This document shows, one piece after another, positions 32,463 through 41,042 of a stretch of 64,000 bases of DNA; positions within the stretch are counted from its first letter, which is position 1, and each line of letters starts with the position of its first letter. The DNA is from Archaeoglobus veneficus SNP6 (GTDB lineage: Archaea > Halobacteriota > Archaeoglobi > Archaeoglobales > Archaeoglobaceae). Location of the stretch: the NCBI RefSeq assembly GCF_000194625.1, contig NC_015320.1, forward strand, positions 1,472,612 to 1,536,611. Reading direction: 5' to 3'. The translations under genes were made by a program, and so were the position numbers. The notes under the pieces were generated by a model, which ran no database searches, was not told the origin of the DNA, and saw nothing but the letters and a program-made list of their open reading frames with translations.

Positions 32463-32860
32463 AGGATCTGTAGAATTACTCGCCTTCGTCTCCTTCCCGT
32501 GTCAAAGTTCACAACAACTATCTGCTGCCATGTGCCCAGCAAAAGTTCGCCATTGCTGAAGGGCACAACCAAGCTTGGACCGACGATGCTCGCCTTGATG
32601 TGACTCGAACCGTTGTCGTCGTGCCAGGTCTTGTGGTGCTCGTAATCCTCGCCATACGGCGCTATTCTGTCCATTATGCGCGGAAAATCTTTCTTCAAGC
32701 CTGGTTCATACTCTATAGTCGTTATCGCTCCAGTTGAGCCAACGTTGAAGATGAGAACTGCTCCTTCGTTTTTGCCACTCTCCTTTACGAATTTCCTTAC
32801 CTCATCCGTTATGTCAGCCATCTCGTTCATGCCCAGCTCCACAGAAATCTCCCTAATCAT
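32459..32860 (-). CDS. YjbQ/UPF0047 family protein
   Basis: The 133-residue product shows the UPF0047 signature: EGAVLIFNVGSTGAITTIEYEPG, then the His-rich EDYEHHKTWHDDNGSSHIKASIVGPS in parts, then ELLLGTWQQIVVVNFD. The family folds as a trimer with a metal-binding His cluster; some members have thiamine phosphate synthase side activity, but the true role is not settled. Its start overlaps the end of the SLOG gene by four bases, so they are co-transcribed. Confidence 0.9.
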   Translation of the reverse strand: MIREISVELGMNEMADITDEVRKFVKESGKNEGAVLIFNVGSTGAITTIEYEPGLKKDFPRIMDRIAPYGEDYEHHKTWHDDNGSSHIKASIVGPSLVVPFSNGELLLGTWQQIVVVNFDTGRRRRRVILQIL

Positions 32861-33306
32861 TCGAACCCCTCCAGAGCTTTTTCAACCGCCTCCTCGGGCG
32901 TTTCGGCAACTATCAGCCCGGGAAGCACGACAGGGGGTTGTATAGCCACCACGCGCTTTCCTTCCTTCAGAGCTATTGCCATCTCAGAAATTGTTCCGTA
33001 CTCGCCACCTATAGCAATGAGAGCATCGCTGGAATGAACGATTATCATGTTCCTCGCATGCCCCATATTCGTCGCGATGGTGACACTTACGTAGGGATTC
33101 GCGTACTTTTTATCGGCAGTGGGGAGTATACCGATGACTGTTCCGCCTTTTCTTCTTGCTCCCTTGGCGCTCGCCTCCATAACTCCCCCAAGTCCGCCGT
33201 TAATGACAATGCAGCCTCTTTCAGCTAAAATCTCGCCAACTCTCTCCGCAATGCTGAATAACTCGCCATCACAATTTCCCGAACCAATAACCCCTACCTG
33301 AACCAT
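32857..33306 (-). CDS. SLOG/TIGR00725-type Rossmann protein
   Basis: The 149-residue product has VGVIGSGNCDGE, VINGGLGGVMEASAKGARRKGG and ALIAIGGEYGTISEMAIALKEGKRV, which are the nucleotide-binding motifs of the LOG/SLOG fold (lysine decarboxylase-like, TIGR00725). The PGGYGT-like motif here is GGEYGT. Relatives are molybdopterin carriers or cytokinin-type nucleotide hydrolases; the function here is unknown. First gene of the pair with yjbQ. Confidence 0.82.
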   Translation of the reverse strand: MVQVGVIGSGNCDGELFSIAERVGEILAERGCIVINGGLGGVMEASAKGARRKGGTVIGILPTADKKYANPYVSVTIATNMGHARNMIIVHSSDALIAIGGEYGTISEMAIALKEGKRVVAIQPPVVLPGLIVAETPEEAVEKALEGFE

Positions 33307-33515
33307 GCAAGAGCAGGACTGACTGCGAAGTTTTTACGCTTTTGGTTTCTGTGTTCAATCCTGCTGACTTCGTGTTTGCGGTTTCTGGTGTAGTACCCTA
33401 AGGCTATGATGTCGATACTGACTAATAACATTTTAAATAATTAACTTTAAGATTATGAATATCACAATTAAAAGGCCTAAAAACTTATAAATAATAGGAG
33501 AGTATCATCAATAGC

Positions 33516-34049
33516 ATGGAGGAAAAAGCTATCTTCTTCCTCTGCTGCACATCATGTCAAAGCCACATACCCGATCACTTCTGCATAATCACCCCCGATA
33601 GACCTTCACCCTGCGGAATTACCTACGAGAGAGCTCTGCGCTCAAAACTCTTCATAAGGGTTCCGAAAGGTAGACAGCTTGGCGTTGACGAGTTTGAAGG
33701 TGTAAACGAGTTTGCCAGGAAATTCGGGATCGAAAGAGTTAAGCTGCACTCGGTACTTAGCTACCCGCCACTGACGGCACTTCACCAGCTCATAATTTTC
33801 TACATACCTGAGCTTGATGGATTCGGCATAGTTGATCGAAGTTACAAAAAGATGACGCCCATTGGCCTCACATTTCAGGAAATGGAGAAAATCATGCCCG
33901 GCAGACAGGTGGAAGGGTTCATAGGCGCAAGCTTCGCATACCTCAAAAGCAGAAAGTTTCTCGCCGGGGAGAACAAGCCGGTAGTCTGGGCGAGCCCAAA
34001 GGTGGAACAGAAATTAAAGTCCGTTCATCTGACCTTTTCCCACTTGTAG
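33516..34049 (+). CDS. Short acetyl-CoA-synthase-like protein lacking the nickel motif
   Basis: The 177 residues align end to end with the A-cluster domain of CdhC/AcsB (acetyl-CoA synthase beta subunit): CTSCQSHIPDHFCIITPDR with Cys 11, 14, 23 and 33 in the exact C-x2-C-x8-C-x9-C spacing that holds the [4Fe-4S] cluster, then FEGVNEFARKFG, VKLHSV, FYIPELDGFGIVDR and VEGFIGASFAYLKSRKF. The Cys-Gly-Cys that binds the two nickel sites is missing: the matching stretch is PLTALHQLIIF. It is much shorter than CdhC and probably binds a cluster without making acetyl-CoA. No cdh genes are in the window. No strong ribosome site; an AT-rich promoter region lies upstream. Confidence 0.8.
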   Translation: MEEKAIFFLCCTSCQSHIPDHFCIITPDRPSPCGITYERALRSKLFIRVPKGRQLGVDEFEGVNEFARKFGIERVKLHSVLSYPPLTALHQLIIFYIPELDGFGIVDRSYKKMTPIGLTFQEMEKIMPGRQVEGFIGASFAYLKSRKFLAGENKPVVWASPKVEQKLKSVHLTFSHL

Positions 34050-35317
34050 AGTTCCACGACTTCTGCAAGCGTCCTGCCTTTTTCTTCTATCTCCGCCCTG
34101 ACTCGTTCCTCGTGCTTTTTAACCTCCAGCGCCCTCCTCGCAATCTCATACGCCCTCTGCTCTGGAATTACCATTACCCCGTTATCATCGGCAACTATCC
34201 AGTCCCCGGGGTTTACCTCAATGCCCCCACACACAATCCTGACGTTTATCTCCCCAAAGCCCTTGGGCTCGCCAGCATTTGGCACTTCGCGCTTTGCAAA
34301 AACAGGATAACCAAGAGCTCTGATGTCGTCAACATCTCTCACAGCCCCGTCAATCACAACACCCTCAATTCCCTTGTTCAGACAGCTCCTCGTTGCCAGC
34401 TCTCCCCAGACCGCTGTGGTGTCTCCGGAGCACTTTATCACTATAACATCACCCTTCCCGGCAGCATCTATGGCTTCTACAGGCTTCGCCCAGTCCCCAT
34501 CCATTGTCAGAACCGTAACAGCCTTCCCAACTATTTTCTTCCCCCTGACAATCGGATAAATGTCTCTCATAGCCGGGCTCCTGTGCATGGCATCGCTGAT
34601 GTTAGGTGTGGAAACCTCAAGCAGAATTTTCCTCGTTTCTTCTTCCAGAGTCCTTCTTTCAATCTCAAACTTTCCACCTCGAAAAGCTGCATCTATCGCT
34701 TCTCTAACCTTCCTTGCGGCACTTCTCACGTCTCTCGACTTTATCACGTTGCTGCCAACAATGACGATACTTGCCCCCTTCGAAACGCAAAAGGCTGCTT
34801 TTTCCGCATCAAGCCCTCCAGCAACGGCAACGGGAACGTTAACCTCCCTAACAATCTTCTCCATTATTTCAACGGGATCGAATCCGAGCATCTGCTGGTC
34901 TATGCCCACGTGAACATTTATATAGTCGGCAAACTCTTCAACCTCCTTTGCCCTTTCAAGAGGATTAGGATGGTTAATCAGATCAACCATCAGCTTGCAG
35001 CCGTACTTTCTTGCTGCTCTGAGAGCCTCGCCTATCGTTGAGTCAGAGCTAAGGGCAAGTACGACGACAATATCAGCCCCGCTTTTTGCAGCCATCTCAA
35101 CCTCTACGCTCCCCACATCCACGGTCTTCATGTCTGCAACAACTGTGCAGCCATAACTCCTCTTAATCTCCCGAATAGCATTCATTCCCTCACTCTTGAT
35201 GAGGGGCGTACCGACTTCAATCCAGTCAGCTCCCCCCTCAAGGGCTTCCCCAGCAATTTCAACTGCCCTTTTCAACTCGAGGAGGTCGAGGGCAACCTGG
35301 AGTACAGGCTTATCCAT
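34025..35317 (-). CDS. 3-hexulose-6-phosphate synthase fused to an RraA-like domain
   Basis: Residues 1-205 are an HPS/KGPDC TIM barrel (LQVALDLLELKRAVEIA, DWIEVGTPLIKSEG, VVADMKTVDVGSVE, LINHPNP, VHVGIDQQ, AVAGGLDAEKAAFCVSKGASIVIVGSNV in parts). Residues 215-430 are an RraA-like domain (TPNISDAMHRSP, GEPKGFGEINVRIVCGGIEVNPGDWIVADDNGVMVIP in parts). In archaea without the pentose phosphate pathway HPS runs in reverse to make ribulose 5-phosphate and formaldehyde. The role of the RraA part is not known. A T/A-rich box lies about 26 bases before ATG 35317, with no ribosome site. Confidence 0.9.
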   Translation of the reverse strand: MDKPVLQVALDLLELKRAVEIAGEALEGGADWIEVGTPLIKSEGMNAIREIKRSYGCTVVADMKTVDVGSVEVEMAAKSGADIVVVLALSSDSTIGEALRAARKYGCKLMVDLINHPNPLERAKEVEEFADYINVHVGIDQQMLGFDPVEIMEKIVREVNVPVAVAGGLDAEKAAFCVSKGASIVIVGSNVIKSRDVRSAARKVREAIDAAFRGGKFEIERRTLEEETRKILLEVSTPNISDAMHRSPAMRDIYPIVRGKKIVGKAVTVLTMDGDWAKPVEAIDAAGKGDVIVIKCSGDTTAVWGELATRSCLNKGIEGVVIDGAVRDVDDIRALGYPVFAKREVPNAGEPKGFGEINVRIVCGGIEVNPGDWIVADDNGVMVIPEQRAYEIARRALEVKKHEERVRAEIEEKGRTLAEVVELYKWEKVR

Positions 35318-35428
35318 GCTAAAAGTTGGTCAGAGGGCTTAAAAAAATTCCCTACGATTGTTTTGAAGCAAGTTTTATTCAGTTTAAATATCTGGATAAA
35401 AAATTATCAGATAACATGACGATGGAGA

Positions 35429-35442
35429 AAAGATTATATAGT
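35429..35442 (+). promoter_or_regulatory. TATA box of the glutamine synthetase gene
   Basis: AAGATTATATAGTG lies about 50 bases before the ATG at 35485. That leaves a short leader with GGGTGATG, and argues against starts at 35416 or 35326. Confidence 0.5.
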
Positions 35443-35484
35443 GAGGCACTTCGTTTGCTGAAAAAGTATAGAAAGGGTGATGAA

Positions 35485-36927
35485 ATGACAGAGGAAGCTG
35501 TAAAAATCCTTAAGGAGAACAATGTAAAGCAAGTTTTGTGTGCTTTCTGCGATGTCCGTGGCTATCTGCAGATGTTCTCCATTCCAGCAAGAGAATTCAC
35601 GGATGGCAGTGCATTCGAGGGAATTGGCTTTGACGGCTCTTCTGTAAGGGGTTTCAAGACCATTGAGCAGAGTGACATGGTCTGGGTGCCAGATCCATCA
35701 ACAATAAAAATAATCCCATGGATTGACGACCCCGTTCAGAAGACTGCCATAATGTTTGGAGACTGTTATGAAGCGTGGGGAACGGAAGTTGCAAACTGTG
35801 ACCCGAGAGGATACGTTGCAAAGCGCCTGCAGAAGATGCTGGGCGATGAGGGCAAGACTGCCATCTTCGGACCAGAAATCGAGTTCTTCGTTTTCGATTC
35901 CGCTGACCCCACAAGGCTCACATGGGACATGTGGGTCTCGCCAAATGGCGGTGCTGGAGACTCATGGGGCCCGCCAAGAGTAATGCCAGACAGCCCCGAG
36001 GTTACACCGGGAGGATTTATAATAAGGCCCAAGGAGGGTTACTTCAGGGCTCCACCTGAGGACACGACCGTAGAATACAGAAATGAGCTGGTTTACTACC
36101 TCGAGCAGCTTGGCGTTGATGTAGAGTACCACCACCACGAGGTTGCTACTGCAGGCCAGGTTGAGCTCGACTTCAAGCCAAAGCAGCTCGTTGATGTTGG
36201 AGATGCGTTCTACCTCTACAAGTTCGCAGCAAAGAACATCGCAGCAATGTACGGAATGGTCGCCACGTTCATGCCAAAGCCGCTCTACCTCGACAACGCA
36301 AGCGGAATGCACACCCACCAGAGCCTGTGGAAGGGCGAGCCGTTCAGCGGAGAGGCACTGTTCGCTGATCCCGACGACGAGTTCATGCTGAGCCAGACTG
36401 CCCGCTACTACATCGGTGGTCTGCTTGAGCACGCCAAGGCGCTGACTGCTCTCTGTGCCCCAACAGTGAACTCCTACAAGCGCCTCGTTCCGGGCTTCGA
36501 GGCTCCGATTTACATCTGCTGGAGCCCGCGCAACAGGTCTGCACTGGTTAGAGTGCCAATGTACCTGAAGAAGCCATCTGCGATCAGAGTTGAGTACAGA
36601 GGTGCAGATCCGAGCTGCAACCCGTACCTTGCATTTGCAGCAATGCTCGCTGCTGGTCTGGACGGCATAAAGAAGAAGATCGACCCCGGCGACCCGCTGA
36701 TGAAGGATGTCTACGAGCTCTCGCCAAAGGAGAAGAAGGAATTCGGTGTTGGAGAACTGCCAACGACTCTCAGAGATGCACTCGACCACCTCGCAAGCGA
36801 CGAGGTCATACAGAAGGTGCTCGGCAGCCACATATTCGATGCATTCATGGAGATAAAGATCGACGAGTGGAACCAGTACTGCCTCTACATCACGCCGTGG
36901 GAGTTCATGAAGTATCTCGACATCTAA
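35485..36927 (+). CDS. glnA: Glutamine synthetase type I
   Basis: The 480-residue enzyme has the GS I order: GFDGSSVRGF, IFGPEIEFFVFD (metal Glu), HHHEVATAGQVELDFK, MHTHQSLWKG (ATP-binding His), NSYKRLVPGFEAPIYICWSPRNRSALVRVP in parts, and RVEYRGADPSCNPYLAFAAM. It makes glutamine from glutamate and ammonia with ATP. GGGTGATG lies before ATG 35485; frames extend upstream to 35326. The adenylylation loop of bacterial GS I-beta is not clear here, consistent with the archaeal alpha type. A T-rich tract follows the stop. Confidence 0.95.
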   Translation: MTEEAVKILKENNVKQVLCAFCDVRGYLQMFSIPAREFTDGSAFEGIGFDGSSVRGFKTIEQSDMVWVPDPSTIKIIPWIDDPVQKTAIMFGDCYEAWGTEVANCDPRGYVAKRLQKMLGDEGKTAIFGPEIEFFVFDSADPTRLTWDMWVSPNGGAGDSWGPPRVMPDSPEVTPGGFIIRPKEGYFRAPPEDTTVEYRNELVYYLEQLGVDVEYHHHEVATAGQVELDFKPKQLVDVGDAFYLYKFAAKNIAAMYGMVATFMPKPLYLDNASGMHTHQSLWKGEPFSGEALFADPDDEFMLSQTARYYIGGLLEHAKALTALCAPTVNSYKRLVPGFEAPIYICWSPRNRSALVRVPMYLKKPSAIRVEYRGADPSCNPYLAFAAMLAAGLDGIKKKIDPGDPLMKDVYELSPKEKKEFGVGELPTTLRDALDHLASDEVIQKVLGSHIFDAFMEIKIDEWNQYCLYITPWEFMKYLDI

Positions 36928-36930
36928 TCT

Positions 36931-36953
36931 CTTTTTGTTTCTTTTTCACCTCC
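36931..36953 (+). terminator. T-rich terminator after glnA
   Basis: TCTTTTTGTTTCTTTTTC follows the stop codon by a few bases. Two runs of five T make a typical archaeal intrinsic terminator. Confidence 0.5.
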
Positions 36954-37165
36954 TAATATAGAGTCGTGCACATTACACCACAGGAATTGCGGAATTGACT
37001 GCAACCCACTATAATTTAGAAATTTTATTTTTAAAAATATTTTTCAGCAGAAGCCCCAACTTGAGATTCTAACCTCACGGCGCTCTTATTTTCTTTGCAA
37101 GATTTCATAATTTTAGCAAATAATAAATAGGAGGTTAAGCATAGTAAATATTGGAGGTGTCAAAA

Positions 37166-37486
37166 ATGGGTGTGCACCGCATTACAAGCGAGGTTGCGAA
37201 GTATTATGCAGCCCGTGAGCGGGTTCTCGGCTCTGGAATAACCCTGCTGGGCTATGCAAGCGAAAAGGTTAACGAACTCAGTAAAGAAGATCTCGAAGCC
37301 TTTGGCGATCTCGCGGCATCACTTCTCCCCCATGCACCGGGCTACGCAGGAAAGCTCATCGTTGTCGTTGCAAGACTCTTCTGGGCTCTCGCAGGTGTCG
37401 GCGTTAAAGAAATTGGATTCAAGGACATCGAAGAGCTTGAAAAGCAGATAGAAGAGCTGAAGAAAAAACTTGGCGTGGAAGAATAA
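37166..37486 (+). CDS. Small helical protein of unknown function
   Basis: I do not recognise this 106-residue protein. It has a well-placed GGAGGTG six bases before ATG 37166, a TATA-like AAATAATAAATAGG about 35 bases further up, and good coding character. It reads as mostly helical: MGVHRITSEVAKYYAARERVL, a hydrophobic middle KLIVVVARLFWALAGVGV, then a coiled-coil tail EELEKQIEELKKKLGVEE. The hydrophobic segment contains Arg and so is more likely amphipathic than membrane-spanning. It lies between glnA and the dsr region, on its own. Confidence 0.75.
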   Translation: MGVHRITSEVAKYYAARERVLGSGITLLGYASEKVNELSKEDLEAFGDLAASLLPHAPGYAGKLIVVVARLFWALAGVGVKEIGFKDIEELEKQIEELKKKLGVEE

Positions 37487-37487
37487 C

Positions 37488-37515
37488 CTAAATTTTTATT
37501 TTAGATTTTTTATCT
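37488..37515 (+). terminator. T-rich terminator between converging genes
   Basis: ATTTTTATTTTAGATTTTTTATC follows the small helical gene and faces the end of the lipoprotein gene. It can end the plus-strand transcript. Confidence 0.45.
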
Positions 37516-37519
37516 ATTT

Positions 37520-38080
37520 TCAACTTTTAAGACATTTGTATATCTCCTCAACGAAGCGAACTATTTCATCGCCAGACAGACCGTGTGGCATAATGTACAC
37601 CATGTATCGACCCTCAGCAAAGAAGTAGTGTTCCTTTTCCGGAACTCTATACGCTTCAACGTCGCCAAGCTTTACGGGTCTGACGGCTGCCCATATTCCG
37701 CCAAATTTCTTCATCGATTCCACCATCTTCTCCGTTTCGTTCTTTGCTACCTCTGGAGAGGGATATACAGTCACCCAGAGCACTACAAAGCTATCGTTGC
37801 CTGCGTAGTGAAGTACTGCAATATCCTCAACGTACTTTATCTCGCCAACGTGAGTCTTCTTTATAAATTCAAGTGCCTCTTCGCCTTTCATTACAACGAA
37901 CTTTTTCATACCTATAATCTCATCAGGCGTGACGTTTGCTGCATCGATGATCGATGGGTTTTGTTGCACGTCTGCAGTCGATGTATTGTCATCAGATGGT
38001 GCTGCATGCTCCGTAGACGCGCATGCAGTAACCAGAACAGATAGCAGCAATAGAACCGGCAGAATGCACTTCCGGAACAT
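37520..38080 (-). CDS. Lipoprotein of unknown function next to dsrJ
   Basis: The 186-residue product has a lipoprotein signal with lipobox LVTAC near residue 20, a low-complexity Ser/Asp/Thr linker, and one folded part (GEIKYVEDIAVLHYAGNDSFVVLWVTVYPSPEVAKNETEKMVES in parts). No heme or metal motif is seen. It follows dsrJ by 32 bases on the same strand and may be the last gene of the dsr operon, exposed on the same outer face as DsrO and DsrJ. The function is unknown. Confidence 0.75.
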   Translation of the reverse strand: MFRKCILPVLLLLSVLVTACASTEHAAPSDDNTSTADVQQNPSIIDAANVTPDEIIGMKKFVVMKGEEALEFIKKTHVGEIKYVEDIAVLHYAGNDSFVVLWVTVYPSPEVAKNETEKMVESMKKFGGIWAAVRPVKLGDVEAYRVPEKEHYFFAEGRYMVYIMPHGLSGDEIVRFVEEIYKCLKS

Positions 38081-38112
38081 TAAATAAAGAAACTAAAAAA
38101 GAATTAAAAAAG

Positions 38113-38502
38113 TTATTCGTTGTATTCTTTAACTATTTCAGGCGTGTTGTGGCACTCGAAGCAGTAGGGCTTAACTCCAGTGTACTCGTGGCACTTGTCA
38201 CAGAATTCAGCCTTTGACTCGTGGCATTCCCAGCACTGATATATCGTGGTCTCGTAGGGCTCGCCGTAGGCCTTGCTTATGTATATGAGCTGTCCGTCCC
38301 TGATATTTATCGTTCTCCATTCCTTCAGCAGCTCCATGTGGTTTGCTTCCATCCACTTCGCATCCTCGACGCAGTGCTCACCCTTCGGTGTGGCAAGCTC
38401 CGGAGGGGTCACCTCTCCGCTGGCAAGGTTGTACCACATGGGAGAGGTCATTATGGCGAGGAAGACTATAATTCCCGCTATTACGTATTTAGCGTTGTAC
38501 AT
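38113..38502 (-). CDS. dsrJ: DsrJ, triheme cytochrome c
   Basis: The protein has an N-terminal membrane anchor/signal (VIAGIIVFLAIMTSPMWY) and three CxxCH heme sites: CWECH, CDKCH and CFECH. The conserved Cys in GEHCVEDAKWM matches the unusual His/Cys heme ligand of DsrJ. It is the outward-facing cytochrome subunit of DsrMKJOP. GAGGAG precedes ATG 38502 (a GTG at 38505 is next to it), and the start overlaps the dsrK stop. Confidence 0.93.
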   Translation of the reverse strand: MYNAKYVIAGIIVFLAIMTSPMWYNLASGEVTPPELATPKGEHCVEDAKWMEANHMELLKEWRTINIRDGQLIYISKAYGEPYETTIYQCWECHESKAEFCDKCHEYTGVKPYCFECHNTPEIVKEYNE

Positions 38503-40109
38503 CACTCCTCACCTCTCCCAGGCAGTGGGTTGCCTCTAAGATCTGTCGTCCTCTCCTGATCCTCGTCCTTCATTATCAGTGCGTTGCCCACGAGTTCCAT
38601 CATGCCTCCAACCTCAACCGGCAGCTTCCAGAACTCGAGGAGGTGCGGGAACGCTGCCTTGTCGATAGCACAGATCGTACACAGGAAGTTTACACCAAAG
38701 CGCTTGTGTACATGCTTTAATGCCATCGCTCTTGGCATTCCACCGCGCATTCTGAGTTCCATGACTTCCTCCGTCAGCAATCCACCACCACTTCCGCAGC
38801 AGTATGTCTTCTCCCTTATTGTGTGCTCCGGCATCTCGTAGAAGTAGTTGCAGACGTTCTTTATGACATAGCGTGGCTCCTCAAAGAGACCCATACCTCT
38901 CGCGGTGTTGCAGGAGTCGTGGAATGTAACCTTCCAGTGGTCGTTCCTGCTTGGATCGAGCTTTATCTTCTTGTGCTTGATGAGGTCTGCAACGAATTCG
39001 GCAATGTGAACCATCTTTGTCTCGGCTGCATTCTCAAAGTAGGTGCCGGTTATGGGGTTAACGGGATCCTCAAGTGTCTTTGGTGGCGGATTCATTGTGG
39101 CCATGAACTGGTGCTTGTCTCTCCACATGTGTCCACACTCGCCTCCAAGAATCCACTTGACGCCGAGCCTCTCTGCTTCCTCGTATATCTTGTGGTTCAG
39201 TTTCTGTGCAAGCTCGTAGCTCTGGAACGTTCCGAAGTTACCACCTTCGCTGGCGTACGTGCTCCATGTGTAGTCGAGGCCAAGTTCGTGGAAGAGCATC
39301 AGGTAACCCATACAGACGTACCAGTGGGGTGTTGCAAAGAAGTCAGCCGAAGGTGACACGAAGAGAATTTCTGCTCCCTTCTTGTTTACCGGTACCTCAA
39401 TCTCGATGCCAGTGATGTCGTAAACGTCTTCTGCAACGCTCTGCAGTGCTCCGGCTACACCTCCAGGCAGCAGACCGAGGTGGTTACCTGTCCTCGCCGA
39501 AGCTGCAATGGATATGAAGCTGAATCTGTGCGAGACTCCTATTGAATTCAGAAGTTCTCTACCACGCCAGACGATTTCGGCAGTGTCGATGCCGTAGGGG
39601 CAGAAGGCTGAGCACCTTCTGCATAGAGAGCACTGATAGAAGTAATAGTAGAGCTCCTTTATCACGTCCTCCGTCAGTTCCCTCGCTCCAGCCCACTCGC
39701 CGAAGATCTGGCCTATCTTGGTGAAGTACCTTCTGTATATGCTCCTTAGAGTCTCTGCCCTCGCAACAGGCATGTTCTTCGGGTCGCCGGTTCCAACATA
39801 GTAGTGGCATTTATCGGCGCAGGCTCCACAGCGGACACATATGTCCATGAAAACCTTCAGTGAGCGATACTTGTCAAGAAGCTCCTTGAACTTGTTGAGG
39901 AAGGTCTCCTTCCAGTCCGGCGGGAGCTTCCAGTCCTTGTCAAGGGGATCCCAGTCACGGTAGGGTATGCCGAGCGCCTGGGCATCCTTTTCAAGGATCG
40001 GGTAGTGGTAAAAGCCCGGCTTGAAATCTTTCTCCGTTACAGGCTTAAGCATATCTCTCCAGCTCGGGAACTTCTGCTCAATCTTCAGCACTTCAGGGTG
40101 CTCCTCCAT
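38502..40109 (-). CDS. dsrK: DsrK, iron-sulfur catalytic subunit
   Basis: The 535-residue protein has two [4Fe-4S] motifs (CVRCGACADKC and CSLCRRCSAFCP) and a C-terminal Cys-rich CCG region (HDSCNTARGMG, YCCGSGGGL, LCTICAIDK) that holds the noncubane cluster known from HdrB/HdrD. DsrK sits on the cytoplasmic face of DsrMKJOP and reduces the DsrC trisulfide with electrons from menaquinol. It overlaps dsrJ by a base or a few and follows dsrM by three. Confidence 0.94.
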   Translation of the reverse strand: MEEHPEVLKIEQKFPSWRDMLKPVTEKDFKPGFYHYPILEKDAQALGIPYRDWDPLDKDWKLPPDWKETFLNKFKELLDKYRSLKVFMDICVRCGACADKCHYYVGTGDPKNMPVARAETLRSIYRRYFTKIGQIFGEWAGARELTEDVIKELYYYFYQCSLCRRCSAFCPYGIDTAEIVWRGRELLNSIGVSHRFSFISIAASARTGNHLGLLPGGVAGALQSVAEDVYDITGIEIEVPVNKKGAEILFVSPSADFFATPHWYVCMGYLMLFHELGLDYTWSTYASEGGNFGTFQSYELAQKLNHKIYEEAERLGVKWILGGECGHMWRDKHQFMATMNPPPKTLEDPVNPITGTYFENAAETKMVHIAEFVADLIKHKKIKLDPSRNDHWKVTFHDSCNTARGMGLFEEPRYVIKNVCNYFYEMPEHTIREKTYCCGSGGGLLTEEVMELRMRGGMPRAMALKHVHKRFGVNFLCTICAIDKAAFPHLLEFWKLPVEVGGMMELVGNALIMKDEDQERTTDLRGNPLPGRGEE

Positions 40110-40112
40110 CCT

Positions 40113-41042
40113 TCACACCTCCGGTCTAACTTTATATCCCTCTTCAGCAATCTCGTCAAGCTGATCCTTGTACATCTCATAGTACTCCTGCCATGTGATA
40201 CCCTTGTACGGCGGGTTCCACGGATTGACATGGGTGCGAGCCCTGTTGTCGTTGGGCATGTTCCTCGTTGGTGAGAATAGAACTCCGGCAGCGTGCATGA
40301 GCTTGCTGAACGGGAAGTATGCAAGAGCTGTGCACGCAAGAAGCAGGTGGAGCAGGAAGAGTGGGTGGACATCAGTTGCGACCGGGTGGAACGTTACAAG
40401 ACCAATTGCCAGCTCCTTCACGGGCTCAATTGGTACTTTGATTATATATCTCATCAGCAGCCCCGTGGCGATTACCGAAATCAGCAATATCAGAGCAAGG
40501 TAGTCGGAAGGCAGTGAAATCGTGCGCTCCTTACCCAGAAACAGCCTTCTGCCAAAGAGGCAAAGCAAGCCTACGAAGGCTGTGATGCCCGGAATGTAAA
40601 TCTCAGGTACAAAGGCACCCTTCAGCCCAGACACTTCCATGTAGAATTCAAGCCATCCAGGCACTGGCTCGAGGAAGAATCTGAGGTGGCTTATAAGCAC
40701 CAGAAGGAACGACCAGTGGAACAGTATCGCGAAGAACCACAGAAATCTCGTGTCGCGGTGCTCGTGTCTGGTGTAGTAGTACCTCGTGTTTCTGAACAGG
40801 CTCCTGAAGAAGAACACCTCGAAGAACATCCTGCCTATAGTCTCCCATTTAGTATACGGGCTGTCGAAGCGGTCGTATATTGTCCTCCTTATGAATGGCA
40901 GAGTGTACTGCTGTCCGCACGTCGTGGGGATTTTGAGCGGTACCGGACTCTTTGCCCAGTTGATTGCCCTGTAGATAACTCCAATCAGGAATATTGCGAA
41001 TGCCACGTAGGGTACAGCTATCTCGAGCAGCGGGACGATCAT
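40113..41042 (-). CDS. dsrM: DsrM, diheme cytochrome b
   Basis: A NarI-like membrane protein of 309 residues with five to six membrane segments. The two heme-ligand pairs of NarI are both kept: His-x9-His in LFHWSFLLVLISHLRFF, and His-x17-His in LLHLLLACTALAYFPFSKLMH (in parts). It oxidises menaquinol and passes electrons to DsrK. ATGA overlap with dsrP; three bases to dsrK. Confidence 0.93.
   Translation of the reverse strand: MIVPLLEIAVPYVAFAIFLIGVIYRAINWAKSPVPLKIPTTCGQQYTLPFIRRTIYDRFDSPYTKWETIGRMFFEVFFFRSLFRNTRYYYTRHEHRDTRFLWFFAILFHWSFLLVLISHLRFFLEPVPGWLEFYMEVSGLKGAFVPEIYIPGITAFVGLLCLFGRRLFLGKERTISLPSDYLALILLISVIATGLLMRYIIKVPIEPVKELAIGLVTFHPVATDVHPLFLLHLLLACTALAYFPFSKLMHAAGVLFSPTRNMPNDNRARTHVNPWNPPYKGITWQEYYEMYKDQLDEIAEEGYKVRPEV

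Noticed and set aside
33307-33515. ATGATGT and CTGA near 33400-33420, considered as a box C/D RNA
   Set aside because: The boxes are only five bases apart and box C has a mismatch; no guide segment or closing stem is present.
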